7,013 nucleotides of DNA from Candidatus Rokuibacteriota bacterium (GCA_003220195.1 QHRT01000156.1:1-7013), one strand, 5' to 3'. Positions 1 to 6,409 are shown, counted from the stretch's first letter. The notes: generated by a model not told the origin, from the sequence alone. Numbers and translations are program-made.

Positions 1-408
1 CGGACCGAAGGGTGCATGGTCTTCACGGCATCCGTGGCCGGCTTCAACTCCGGCGGCGGTGGCGTGCTCTATACCGCCTCGAAGCACGCCGTGGTCGGGT
101 TGATCCGGCAGCTCGCGGTAGAACTGGCCCCGAAGGTGCGAGTGAACGGCGTGGCGCCGGGTGGCGTTCAGACCGACCTTCGTGGTCTGGCGGCGCTCGG
201 CCAGAGCGAGCAGTCCCACTGGACCGCGCCCGGCATCGACTGGCAGGAGAGGCTCCGCGCCGGCTCTCCGCTGCAACTCGCCATTCAGCCGGACGACGTC
301 GCCTCTGCCTTCGCCTTCCTCGCATCCAGAGAAAACGCTCGCGCCATCACCGGGGTGATCGTCCACGTCGACGCCGGATCGACGCTCCGCGTGCCGCGTC
401 GCACCTGA
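1..408 (+). CDS. SDR-family cis-dihydrodiol dehydrogenase, C-terminal part (5' end outside window)
   Basis: This is the C-terminal 135 residues of a short-chain dehydrogenase/reductase, read in frame from base 1 to the TGA at 406-408. The catalytic core is visible: Ser at visible residue 11, then YTASK with Tyr24 (bases 70-72) and Lys28, the usual 13-residue Ser-Tyr spacing and Tyr-x3-Lys. It is followed by the conserved RVNGVAPGG loop and a C-terminal ITG...VDAG segment. The pattern GGGG-x-LYTASKHAVVGL with ELAPKVRVNGVAPGG matches the BphB/HcaB group, which oxidises aromatic cis-dihydrodiols to catechols with NAD+ in the cytoplasm. The Rossmann glycine motif lies upstream of the window. A dioxygenase alpha gene follows after 55 nt, which fits this role and suggests one operon. 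The tail after VDAG is short compared with BphB as I recall it. The exact substrate cannot be read from the sequence. Confidence 0.92.
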   Translation, partial: RTEGCMVFTASVAGFNSGGGGVLYTASKHAVVGLIRQLAVELAPKVRVNGVAPGGVQTDLRGLAALGQSEQSHWTAPGIDWQERLRAGSPLQLAIQPDDVASAFAFLASRENARAITGVIVHVDAGSTLRVPRRT

Positions 409-463
409 GCTCGCAACCCATCAGCGAGGGCGTGCCAATGGGGTGACGTCCAGGAGGTAGGCG

Positions 464-1656
464 ATGGCCATCGATGTTCACCAGCTCGTCGATTCAGAGC
501 ACGGCCTCATCAGTCGTCGCATCTTCATCGAGCAAGAGATCTACGAGCAGGAGCTCCGGCAGATCTTCGCGCGCTGCTGGCTCTTCCTGTGCCACGAAAG
601 CCAGGTCCCGCAGCCCGGCGATTTCTTCACCACCTACATGGGCGAAGACCCGGTCCTGGTCGTGCGCGACAGCCGGGGGCAGGTGCGTGCGTTCTTGAAC
701 GTCTGTCGTCATCGGGGCAACTGCGTGTGCCGGGCCGATGCGGGAAATGCCGCCACGTTCACGGGGCGCTGGAGCAGGAACGGTGGGGCCTGGCGCCGGT
801 CGCGCAGCTCGGCAGCTACAAGGGATTGATCTTCGCGACGTTCGATCCGGAGGCGCCGCCGTTACCGGAGTATCTGGGGGAGATGACCTGGTACCTCGAT
901 GCGTTCTTCGATCGTCGCGAGGGCGGCATCGAAGTCATCGGTGGGATGCACAGGTGGGTCATGCCCTGTAACTGGAAGTTTCCCGCCGAGAATTTCGGCG
1001 GCGACGCGTACCACGTCCAGTGGACCCATCTCTCGGCCATCAAGACATCGTTCAGCACCGGCGTGGTGACGAAACCGAATGCCACCGGAACCATGGTGTC
1101 GCCGGGCCAGGGCCACATCGTGATCTGCGTCGGACCGACCGACGTGGGCGACCCACCGGTGCCGGAGATCCTGGCCTACGAGCGAGAGATTCGCCCGGAG
1201 GTGGAGAAGCGCCTCGGGTCCCGGCTGGGACTGGTCAATCCGATCGTCGGCACAGTGTTCCCCAACTTCTCGATGCTCCGCGCCACGTCACGAACGTTTC
1301 GCGTCTGGCAGCCCCGAGGGCCCGACAAGACCGAGGTGTGGTCCTGGTTCTACGTCGACAAGGCCGCTCCGCCCGAGATCAAGGAAGCCGTCCGGGTGGC
1401 GGGCGTGCGGGGCTTCAGCCCGTCGGGCACGTTCGAGCAGGACGACATGGACAACTGGCAGGAGTGCACCCGCACCTGTCGCGGAGTGGTGTCGCGTCGC
1501 CTCTCGTTGAATACCGCGATGGGGCTCGGACACGAGCGGTACGACGAGGACCTCAAGGCGTGGGCCAGCGACTTCCGCATCAGCGAGAGCAACCATCGGC
1601 AGTTCTATCGTCGCTGGGCGCAGCTCATGGCGGCCGAGAGTTGGGCCAAGGTGTAG
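464..1656 (+). pseudogene. Aromatic-ring-hydroxylating dioxygenase alpha subunit, broken by an internal out-of-frame deletion in the Rieske domain
   Basis: An intact copy would be the large subunit of a Rieske non-haem iron dioxygenase adding O2 to an aromatic ring. The gene starts at ATG 464 behind AGGAGG (452-457, 6-nt spacer). Frame one encodes the N-terminus and the first half of the Rieske site, NVCRHRGN (Cys81, His83), up to about Thr100. The frame then changes near 761-766, and left alone it stops at 827-829. From about 763 the next frame continues as GALEQERWGLAPV to the TAG at 1654-1656, with the catalytic domain preserved: bridging Asp (1003-1005), iron-ligand His (1012-1014 and 1027-1029) and the Asp-Asp pair (1441-1446) expected to hold the third ligand. 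Compared with BphA1-type proteins as I remember them, about 24-26 codons are missing, including the C-x2-H second Rieske pair. The frame requires a loss of 3n+1 bases. The product cannot bind a Rieske cluster. An assembly error is the alternative. Confidence 0.88.
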
Positions 1657-1686
1657 GCCCGATCGAGCGGGACGAGGAGATCAGCC

Positions 1687-2232
1687 ATGCGCGAAGAGCT
1701 CCTCCGTGAGGTCGAACAGTTCCTGTACCGCGAAGCCCGGTTGCTGGACGAGCGGAGGTTCCACGAATGGCTGGAGCTGTTCACCGACGACGTTCGCTAC
1801 TGGATGGTCGGTCGAACGACGCGATACCCTACGGCGAGCAAAGCGATCACGACGATGAATCGCCATCGGCATCGCGAGACCGACGTCGCGAGCGACGACG
1901 GCGATCTGGCCATTCTCGACGAGACCAAGGCCACGCTGGGGGGGCGCATCGCGCGCCTGGATACCGGGATGGCCTGGGCCGAGGATCCTCCCTCGCGCAC
2001 GCGCCACATCATCGCCAACATCGAGGTCGAGCCAGGCGACTCGGCCTCCGAGCTCAACGTGTACTCCAACTTCGTGGTGTACCGGAACCGGTCGGAGAGC
2101 GAGCAAGACTTCTACGTCGGCGCGCGGCAGGATACGTTGAGAAACGTCGACGGCGGATGGAAGATCGCCCGCCGAAAGCTGGTCCTGGACCAGAACGTGC
2201 TCCTGGCCAAGAACGTGAGCATCTTTTTTTGA
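1687..2232 (+). CDS. Aromatic-ring-hydroxylating dioxygenase beta (small) subunit
   Basis: This is a complete 181-residue protein of normal length for the dioxygenase small subunit, which has a SnoaL/cystatin-like fold and mainly supports the alpha3beta3 hexamer. Recognisable family features are the N-terminal helix followed by LLDERRFHEWLELFTDDVRYW (about residues 19-39), TRHIIANI (about 104-111), the NVYSNFVVYR strand (about 123-132) and the C-terminal WKIARRKLVLDQ. The ATG at 1687 has a GAGGAGA Shine-Dalgarno at 1674-1680 with a 6-nt spacer. It follows the alpha stop by 30 nt, so the two are co-transcribed. The reading frame shows no damage although its partner alpha gene is broken, which suggests either a recent loss or an error in the alpha sequence. 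Without alpha it should have no activity. The gene ends in a run of seven T that overlaps its stop codon. Confidence 0.93.
   Translation: MREELLREVEQFLYREARLLDERRFHEWLELFTDDVRYWMVGRTTRYPTASKAITTMNRHRHRETDVASDDGDLAILDETKATLGGRIARLDTGMAWAEDPPSRTRHIIANIEVEPGDSASELNVYSNFVVYRNRSESEQDFYVGARQDTLRNVDGGWKIARRKLVLDQNVLLAKNVSIFF
2179..2230 (+). terminator. Possible intrinsic terminator inside the 3' end of the beta-subunit gene
   Basis: Seven T (2224-2230) lie at the very end of the beta gene. A short stem TGCTC (2198-2202) / GAGCA (2217-2221) sits just upstream, and a stronger CTGGTC-CTG-GACCAG hairpin lies at 2179-2193. The near stem is only 5 bp with a 14-nt loop, and the stronger hairpin is about 30 nt from the T-run, so this is a weak candidate. 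The following gene is convergent, so transcription should stop around here. Confidence 0.25.
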
Positions 2233-2362
2233 GCAACCTCTCCTGCTGGCGCCACGCTCACATTGCGCCTCACGGTCCTGCCGGCGCTCTGACTCTGAGC
2301 CGAGCGAGGCGTCGAGTGACCGGGACGCGTGGAGCGCGGCGCCCATCAGCCGCCGTCGCGAG
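2233..2362. other. Convergent intergenic spacer, nothing recognised
   Basis: These 130 nt lie between the ends of two convergent genes. The only secondary structure I noticed is a short CGCTC...GAGCG stem near 2286-2307, with no T-run. I see no gene, promoter or mobile-element end here. Confidence 0.5.
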
Positions 2363-3973
2363 CTATCTCCCCAGCGCCGCCTTGGCGTGGCGCAGCTCCG
2401 GCCGCTCGCCGTCCGCGCGGTCGCACATCGCCACCAGACGAGCGTAGAGCGTCCTCGCTGTCGCAGCGTTACCTGACAGCTCCGCGGCGCGCGCCGCGCC
2501 GAAGATGCCGTTGAAACGGTTCGGGTCACGCACCGCCGAGGCTTCGAACTCGGCGAGCGCCTGCGCGGGCTGATTGAGATCGAGCAGCAGCTCCCCCAGG
2601 AGCTCGCGCGCCGGCAGGACCGGGGCCGGCGTGACGGGATGCTTCTCGATAGCATCTTCGAGGTCGGCCGCGGCGCGCATGAGCTTGAGCGCCTCCTCGG
2701 TCTTGCCTTCGGCGCGCGCGGCCCACGCCGCCGCCGCGCGCTGCTGGATGTCGACCTGCTCTGCCCAGTACGTCTGTTTGGCGGCGAGCAGGGTCGCGCG
2801 ATAGCCCTCGAGCTTCTGCACCTCGGCGCGGGCGCGGGCGGCGTCACCGCTGCGCGCGGCACCGATGGCTCGCGCGAACGCCGTGATCCCCTCCGCCCAC
2901 GCGAAGCGGTCCCACGGGAACGGTTTTGAGGCCGGGCTCAGCGCGGCCGCTTCACTCCATCGGCGTTGCTCGAGCGCCAGCCGCGCGGGAATCGCGGCGT
3001 ACGCGTACGCCGCCACGAAGCTCTCGGGCTCCGCCTTCTGCATTGCGTGGAGCCCTTCGAGCACCGCGCGCGCCGGCCTGTCCTGCCCCGTCTGGAGATA
3101 TGCGTACACGACGTAGTCGAGCGCGTGCAGCGTCTGATCCCAGACCGTGGTTTTTCCCAGCTGCGCGTAATACGCCTTGCCGGCATCCGCGGACGCGCGG
3201 TTGGAGTCGATCGACTCTTGCCAGAGACCGAGGCGCGTGAAGATGTGCGACGGCATGTGCTGCGCGTGCGGCACGGCCGGCGCGATCTTCGCGTAGCTCC
3301 GCGCAGCGCTGAGCCCGCGCGTGGCCAGGGGCGGATAGTCATAGCTGTGGATGATGTAGTGCGCGACGCCGGGATGATTCGGTTGCTCGGCGAAGATCTT
3401 GCCCAGGATCGTGCCGGCTTTGAGCTGGTTAGCGTACGTTTTGTCGGTCGGCACCGCGGTCGCGTTCAGCGCGAGGGCATAGAAGACCGCTGCTTCCCGA
3501 TCGTCGGGATAACGACGGTAGAGCTGCTCCATCGCCTTCTCGTAAGCCAGAGCGCGCGTGCGGTGGTCGAGCTTGTCGTGGTCGCGATAGTACGTCTCGA
3601 TCGCGGCGATGTAGTCCTTCTCGCGCGGCGTCGTGGTCAGCGCACGCGTCTTCTCCAGGGCGGCCGTGCCCTTCTGCAACATCGCCGGGCTCGGCGGCTG
3701 CCAGAGCGGATAGTAGACGCTCATCGCCATGCCCCAGTAGCCCATCGCGCAGGTCGGATCCTTCGTCGTCAGCTCGGTGAAGGCCTTCTGCGCCTCCTCG
3801 TACCAGAACGAGTGCAGGAGCGCGACCGCGCGCTCGAAATCGGCCTGGACAGCGGGCGCACACGAGATGGGGAAGGTGACGTTGCCGAGTTTCGGGCCGC
3901 CCTGGGCGGACGCGACGGCGACAGCCGCGGGGAGGAGCACGGCGAAAGCAAGGGCGAGAGAGCGAGCCTTCAT
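2363..3973 (-). CDS. Exported tetratricopeptide-repeat (TPR) protein of unknown function
   Basis: The chosen start, ATG at 3973-3971, gives 536 residues. It is preferred over the in-frame ATG at 4012 because it has AGGAGA 7 nt upstream and places a signal peptide at the N-terminus: MKAR, a hydrophobic core LALAFAVLLPAAVAV, then ASA before Gln24 as a signal-peptidase I site. The mature protein is helical and repeat-like, with TPR-type segments at about 49-82 and 464-497, and fits periplasmic or extracellular protein interactions. The central part (about 199-290) is unusually rich in His within fixed-looking motifs: NHPGVAHYIIHSYD (199-212), PHAQHMPSHIF (235-245) and LHALDY (282-287). Cys38 and Cys75 could pair as a disulfide in the mature protein. 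I recall this layout from uncharacterised TPR proteins of soil bacteria but know no established activity. It lies 133 nt downstream of the flavoprotein gene on the same strand, possibly read through from it. Confidence 0.88.
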   Translation of the reverse strand: MKARSLALAFAVLLPAAVAVASAQGGPKLGNVTFPISCAPAVQADFERAVALLHSFWYEEAQKAFTELTTKDPTCAMGYWGMAMSVYYPLWQPPSPAMLQKGTAALEKTRALTTTPREKDYIAAIETYYRDHDKLDHRTRALAYEKAMEQLYRRYPDDREAAVFYALALNATAVPTDKTYANQLKAGTILGKIFAEQPNHPGVAHYIIHSYDYPPLATRGLSAARSYAKIAPAVPHAQHMPSHIFTRLGLWQESIDSNRASADAGKAYYAQLGKTTVWDQTLHALDYVVYAYLQTGQDRPARAVLEGLHAMQKAEPESFVAAYAYAAIPARLALEQRRWSEAAALSPASKPFPWDRFAWAEGITAFARAIGAARSGDAARARAEVQKLEGYRATLLAAKQTYWAEQVDIQQRAAAAWAARAEGKTEEALKLMRAAADLEDAIEKHPVTPAPVLPARELLGELLLDLNQPAQALAEFEASAVRDPNRFNGIFGAARAAELSGNAATARTLYARLVAMCDRADGERPELRHAKAALGR

Positions 3974-3980
3974 GATGCAA

Positions 3981-3986
3981 TCTCCT
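3981..3986 (-). promoter_or_regulatory. Ribosome binding site that fixes the TPR-protein start
   Basis: AGGAGA on the minus strand ends 7 nt before the ATG at 3973-3971. The longer in-frame start at 4012 lacks such a site and would bury the signal peptide behind 13 extra residues. Confidence 0.75.
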
Positions 3987-4106
3987 GTTGCGAGAAGCCT
4001 GTGCCGGTACACCGCTCTCGAGCAATACGTCCAGCTTCACTGGCGTGCTGCGAGCGTGGGTGTCGGGGCGATGTCTGGACCAACGATCTGATGGCCACGG
4101 GGCTCT

Positions 4107-5255
4107 TCACTCGTCCACGTCAAGGCCGAGCGCCAGGCGGCCGGCGTATCGCCGCTGGGCGGCGCCGCGCAGCGGGTGGTAGCGCGCGCCCTGCACGTCG
4201 CGGAATAGTCGCTCGAGACCGGCGCTGCGGAAGAACGCGGCGCCGCCGGCGGCCTCCATCGCGAGCTCGGCAGTACGAAGCACGGCCTCTCCGACGAGCG
4301 CGCGGCCGATCATCACCTCGTTCGTGACCTCGGGGCCGATCCGTCCGCAATTGGCGGCGTCGATCATGGAGCGCCACGCCAGTCGCGCTCCCGTGAGCTC
4401 GGTGTGCATCGCGCCGACGAGGTCTTGCACGGCGTGATCGTCTCGGCGGCGGCCGGCCTGACGCACGGCGATGTCGCGGGCGCCCTCGGCGACGCCGACG
4501 TACACGGAGTAGATGATGGGCAACGCCATCGTCGCGACGACGTGCCAGGCGTGCGACCAGCGCCCCGACGGCCGCCGTATCCCGATCGCGGCGTCGGGCA
4601 CGAAGACGCCCTCGAGGGTCACGTCGTTGGAGCCGGTCGCGCGCATCCCGAGCGTGCGCCAGTTGTCGTGGGCCTCCACTCCGGGCGCGTCGAACGGGAC
4701 GACGAAGTGCAGAACGGTCGGACCGTCGACCGGATCGTCATACACGGCCATCGTCGAAAAGAGATCGGCGGCCGGCGAGCCGCTGGCGAAGATCTTCCGC
4801 GCGGTGACGCGATAGCCGCCCTCGACCTTTTCGGCCCGGCCAGAGCCGGTCAACCAGTCCGAGCCACCGCTGCTCGCCAGGATCAGCTCGTCGGCGGCGA
4901 GCCGGCGCAAAAGGCCGTCGACCGGAGCGCGCTCGTGCCGCCACCGCCACGCGGGGATGAGGACCTGGTGCGTATGCATCGACAACGCCAGCGCCGTGGA
5001 CGAGCAGCCGTGGGCCAGGACTTTCAAGAACTCGCACATCTCGGCGTGCGAGGCGCCGCCCCCTCCGAGCTCGGCGGGGACGGCTGCGGAGAAAACGTGC
5101 CGAGCTCGCAGATCGGCGTAGTTTTCGGACACGAAGCGGTCGTCGGCGTCGTGCCCTGCGGCCCGCGCGGCGAAGGCGGGCGCGAGCTCCTCGGCGATCG
5201 CTATCCAGCTGGTGCGCGAGAGTCGATCGGTCGGGACGGTTCCAGATGCTGTCAT
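4107..5255 (-). CDS. Acyl-CoA-dehydrogenase-fold flavoprotein, possibly a flavin-dependent monooxygenase
   Basis: With the start at ATG 5255-5253 (AGGAGG 7 nt upstream) the protein has 382 residues, the usual length of the family. It has the acyl-CoA dehydrogenase layout: an N-terminal helical domain, AVPAELGGGG (58-67), a central beta domain with SSGGSDW (128-134) and GGYRVTARKIFASGSP (146-161), the signature LGMRATGSNDVTLEGVFVPD (202-221), and a C-terminal helical domain with AAGG (335-338) and ERLFRDVQGARYHPL (348-362). True dehydrogenases of the MCAD type have a catalytic Glu in a YEGT-like motif after that RD. Here the motif is YHPL with His360. As I recall, a His in this region is typical of group D flavin monooxygenases such as DszC and HsaA, which need reduced FMN or FAD from a partner reductase. 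The substrate is unknown. The gene is divergent from an HxlR regulator, its likely controller. Broad family call is firm; oxygenase versus dehydrogenase is open. Confidence 0.87.
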   Translation of the reverse strand: MTASGTVPTDRLSRTSWIAIAEELAPAFAARAAGHDADDRFVSENYADLRARHVFSAAVPAELGGGGASHAEMCEFLKVLAHGCSSTALALSMHTHQVLIPAWRWRHERAPVDGLLRRLAADELILASSGGSDWLTGSGRAEKVEGGYRVTARKIFASGSPAADLFSTMAVYDDPVDGPTVLHFVVPFDAPGVEAHDNWRTLGMRATGSNDVTLEGVFVPDAAIGIRRPSGRWSHAWHVVATMALPIIYSVYVGVAEGARDIAVRQAGRRRDDHAVQDLVGAMHTELTGARLAWRSMIDAANCGRIGPEVTNEVMIGRALVGEAVLRTAELAMEAAGGAAFFRSAGLERLFRDVQGARYHPLRGAAQRRYAGRLALGLDVDE

Positions 5256-5262
5256 GGCTCCG

Positions 5263-5268
5263 CCTCCT
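5263..5268 (-). promoter_or_regulatory. Ribosome binding site that fixes the flavoprotein start
   Basis: AGGAGG on the minus strand, 7 nt before ATG 5255-5253. The longer in-frame ATG at 5312 would add 19 residues (MGLATRRCP...) that do not resemble the family, so the shorter start is preferred. Confidence 0.78.
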
Positions 5269-5321
5269 CGATAGCGAACGATCGCAGGACATCGACGGGT
5301 CGCCAAGCCCAAAAAATGGAC

Positions 5322-5350
5322 TTGCCGCCGGTCGGCCGGCTCCCTACAGT
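5322..5350 (+). promoter_or_regulatory. Sigma-70-type promoter with an internal palindrome, upstream of the HxlR regulator
   Basis: A -35 box TTGCCG (5322-5327) and a -10 box TACAGT (5345-5350) are separated by exactly 17 nt, each matching the consensus at 4 of 6 bases. The regulator's ATG is at 5359, so transcription would begin at or within a few bases of the start codon. No Shine-Dalgarno is visible before that ATG, which fits a leaderless mRNA. Between the boxes lies the inverted repeat GCCGG-tcgg-CCGGC (5327-5340), a plausible operator for the regulator. The spacer (5256-5358) must also hold the opposing flavoprotein promoter, for which I see no convincing boxes. Confidence 0.5.
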
Positions 5351-5358
5351 CGAAGCCT

Positions 5359-6060
5359 ATGAAAGGCTATGGTCAGTTCTGTCCCGTCGCTGTCGCTTCC
5401 GAGATCTTCGCCGTGCGCTGGACCCCGCTGATCTTGCGTGAGCTGTTCTCGGGCTCGCGACGGTTCGGCGAGATCAAGAGCGGCATGCCCCTGATCTCCC
5501 GGACGCTGCTGAGCCAAAGGCTCAAAGAGCTGGAGGACACCGGGGTTGTCGTCAGCGCGCCGCTCGCTCGCGGCCGCGGCCGCGAGTATCGCCTGACCGC
5601 GGCGGGGCAGGAGTTCCGCGAGGTCGTCGAGCGCCTCGGGGAGTGGGGTCAGCGCCACGCCGCGCGGCAGTTCGCGCGAGAGAACCTCGATCCGGCGCTG
5701 CTCATGTGGGCGATGCACCGGCGCATCGACGTCTCGCGGCTGCCCAAGCCGCGCGTGGTCGTCCGCTTCGAGCTCCGCGGCGTTCCCCCTCGCTGCATGC
5801 AGCTGCGCGTGTGCTGGCTGGTGCTCGAGCGTGCGGGCGTGGATGTCTGCATGCGCGATCCCGGCTTCGACGTCGATCTGGTGGTCCACGCGGACGTTGG
5901 CGCACTGGCGCGCGTGTGGGCGGGCCACCTCCAGTGGGCGGATGCAGTGCGTGCCAGGGGAATCCGGCTCGTGGGCCCGCGCGCGCTCGTGCAGGAGTTC
6001 CCCGGCTGGCTGCTGCTGAGCCACTTCGCCCACGTCCGGAGGCTGGCCCGCGCCAGCTGA
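5359..6060 (+). CDS. HxlR-family winged-helix transcriptional regulator with an extra C-terminal domain
   Basis: This is a 233-residue protein, about twice the length of a minimal HxlR regulator (roughly 110-130 residues). Residues 8-100 are the DNA-binding domain: the conserved near-N-terminal Cys8 (CPVA), RWTPLILRELFSGSRRF (20-36), GMPLISRTLLSQRLKELEDTG (42-62) containing the recognition helix, and the wing with REYRLTAAGQEF (75-86). Residues from about 110 to 225 form a second domain with predicted strands VVVRFELRG (133-141), LRVCWLVLERAGVDVC (149-164) and DPGFDVDLVVHADV (167-180), then helices and GIRLVGPRALVQEFPGWL. This resembles the SCP2/sterol-carrier-like domain sometimes fused to HxlR proteins and could bind a hydrophobic ligand; that assignment is from memory. 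Divergent placement from the flavoprotein gene suggests local control, probably repression released by a ligand or by Cys8 modification. Confidence 0.9.
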   Translation: MKGYGQFCPVAVASEIFAVRWTPLILRELFSGSRRFGEIKSGMPLISRTLLSQRLKELEDTGVVVSAPLARGRGREYRLTAAGQEFREVVERLGEWGQRHAARQFARENLDPALLMWAMHRRIDVSRLPKPRVVVRFELRGVPPRCMQLRVCWLVLERAGVDVCMRDPGFDVDLVVHADVGALARVWAGHLQWADAVRARGIRLVGPRALVQEFPGWLLLSHFAHVRRLARAS

Positions 6061-6131
6061 GAACCTCACAACCGTCCGATTCCCACGCGGTGATCGAGGC
6101 CGCACCGCGCCCGGGTTCGCTGCACGAGCGC

Positions 6132-6159
6132 TTGACGGTCATCCGCCCGACGGCATAGC
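6132..6159 (+). promoter_or_regulatory. Candidate promoter for the zinc-ribbon/HAD pair
   Basis: TTGACG (6132-6137, 5 of 6 matches to the -35 consensus) is followed after 16 nt by CATAGC (6154-6159), which shares only the central ATA with TATAAT. The -35 box is strong and the -10 weak. It lies about 40 nt before the GTG start at 6197, which is a suitable distance. Confidence 0.4.
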
Positions 6160-6182
6160 CTCGCGGTGCCCATCGAGGCGCT

Positions 6183-6189
6183 GGGGAGG
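6183..6189 (+). promoter_or_regulatory. Ribosome binding site supporting a GTG start
   Basis: GGGGAGG ends 7 nt before the GTG at 6197-6199. It supports translation of the short zinc-ribbon ORF from a non-ATG start, placing its first Cys at residue 3. Confidence 0.65.
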
Positions 6190-6196
6190 CCGCCGC

Positions 6197-6409
6197 GTGA
6201 ACTGTCCTCGATGCCAGCAGGAGAACCGCGCTGGCGCGCAGTTCTGCGAGGAATGCGCGACGCCGCTGGCCCGGCGCTGCGACGGCTGCGGCGCCGAGCT
6301 GAGTCCGACCGCCAGGTTCTGTCCGGAATGCGCCCATCCGACCGGGATCGCCGCCGCGCCGGTCGCCGAGCCGCGCGTGTGTGACGCTCGAGCGCTTTCG
6401 CACGCGTGA
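6197..6409 (+). CDS. Short double zinc-ribbon protein, probably the orphan N-terminus of a larger signalling protein
   Basis: This is a 70-residue ORF from GTG 6197 with two treble-clef-like zinc ribbons: Cys3/Cys6 with Cys17/Cys20, and Cys28/Cys31 with Cys42/Cys45. Both have the CPxC...FCxxC style typical of the double zinc-ribbon (DZANK-like) family. All eight cysteines are present, so it should bind two zinc ions. As I remember it, this exact arrangement (MxCPxCxxEN...FCEEC...FCPEC, then a Pro/Ala linker) begins large class-III adenylate/guanylate cyclase proteins with AAA/TPR modules. Here the linker (IAAAPVAEPR) is followed by ten unrelated-looking residues and a stop, so the cyclase part is absent. 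It may be a deletion remnant or a genuine small protein. Its TGA overlaps the ATG of the next gene by one base. Its function is unknown. Confidence 0.68.
   Translation: MNCPRCQQENRAGAQFCEECATPLARRCDGCGAELSPTARFCPECAHPTGIAAAPVAEPRVCDARALSHA

Noticed and set aside
740..780. Programmed ribosomal frameshift in the dioxygenase alpha gene
   Set aside because: There is no slippery heptamer or strong downstream structure, and a frameshift cannot supply the missing 24-26 residues of the Rieske domain. A deletion explains both the frame change and the missing motif.
883..1656. Re-start at ATG 883 giving a separate 257-residue catalytic-domain protein
   Set aside because: The purine run GGGGGAG directly touches the ATG, leaving no spacer, and a catalytic domain without a Rieske centre would have no electron supply. 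There is no sign that it is a selected gene.
2483..2498. Perfect 16-bp palindrome CGCGGCGCGCGCCGCG
   Set aside because: It lies inside the TPR coding frame and encodes an Ala/Arg-rich helix segment (GAARAAE). GC-rich codon use makes such palindromes likely by chance.
1681..2862. 393-codon minus-strand open frame across the beta gene and the end of the TPR gene
   Set aside because: It is antisense to the well-supported beta subunit and out of frame with the TPR gene. Its Arg/Ser/Pro-rich, low-complexity product is typical of shadow frames in GC-rich DNA.
3974..4106. Promoter for the TPR gene in the 133-nt gap after the flavoprotein gene
   Set aside because: The best minus-strand candidate, CTGGAC-N17-TGTACC, is too weak to claim. 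Read-through from the flavoprotein gene is equally possible.
2966..4327. 453-codon plus-strand open frame opposite the TPR and flavoprotein genes
   Set aside because: Arg-rich translation with no recognisable motifs. It crosses two genes on the other strand that have signal peptide, motif and ribosome-site support.
4404..5441. 345-codon plus-strand open frame opposite the flavoprotein gene
   Set aside because: It is the complement of a clear acyl-CoA-dehydrogenase-fold gene, runs into the regulator gene out of frame, and shows no family motifs.
5344..6105. 253-codon minus-strand open frame opposite the HxlR regulator
   Set aside because: It is an antisense shadow of a gene with clear winged-helix motifs. 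No ribosome site was seen and the composition is biased.
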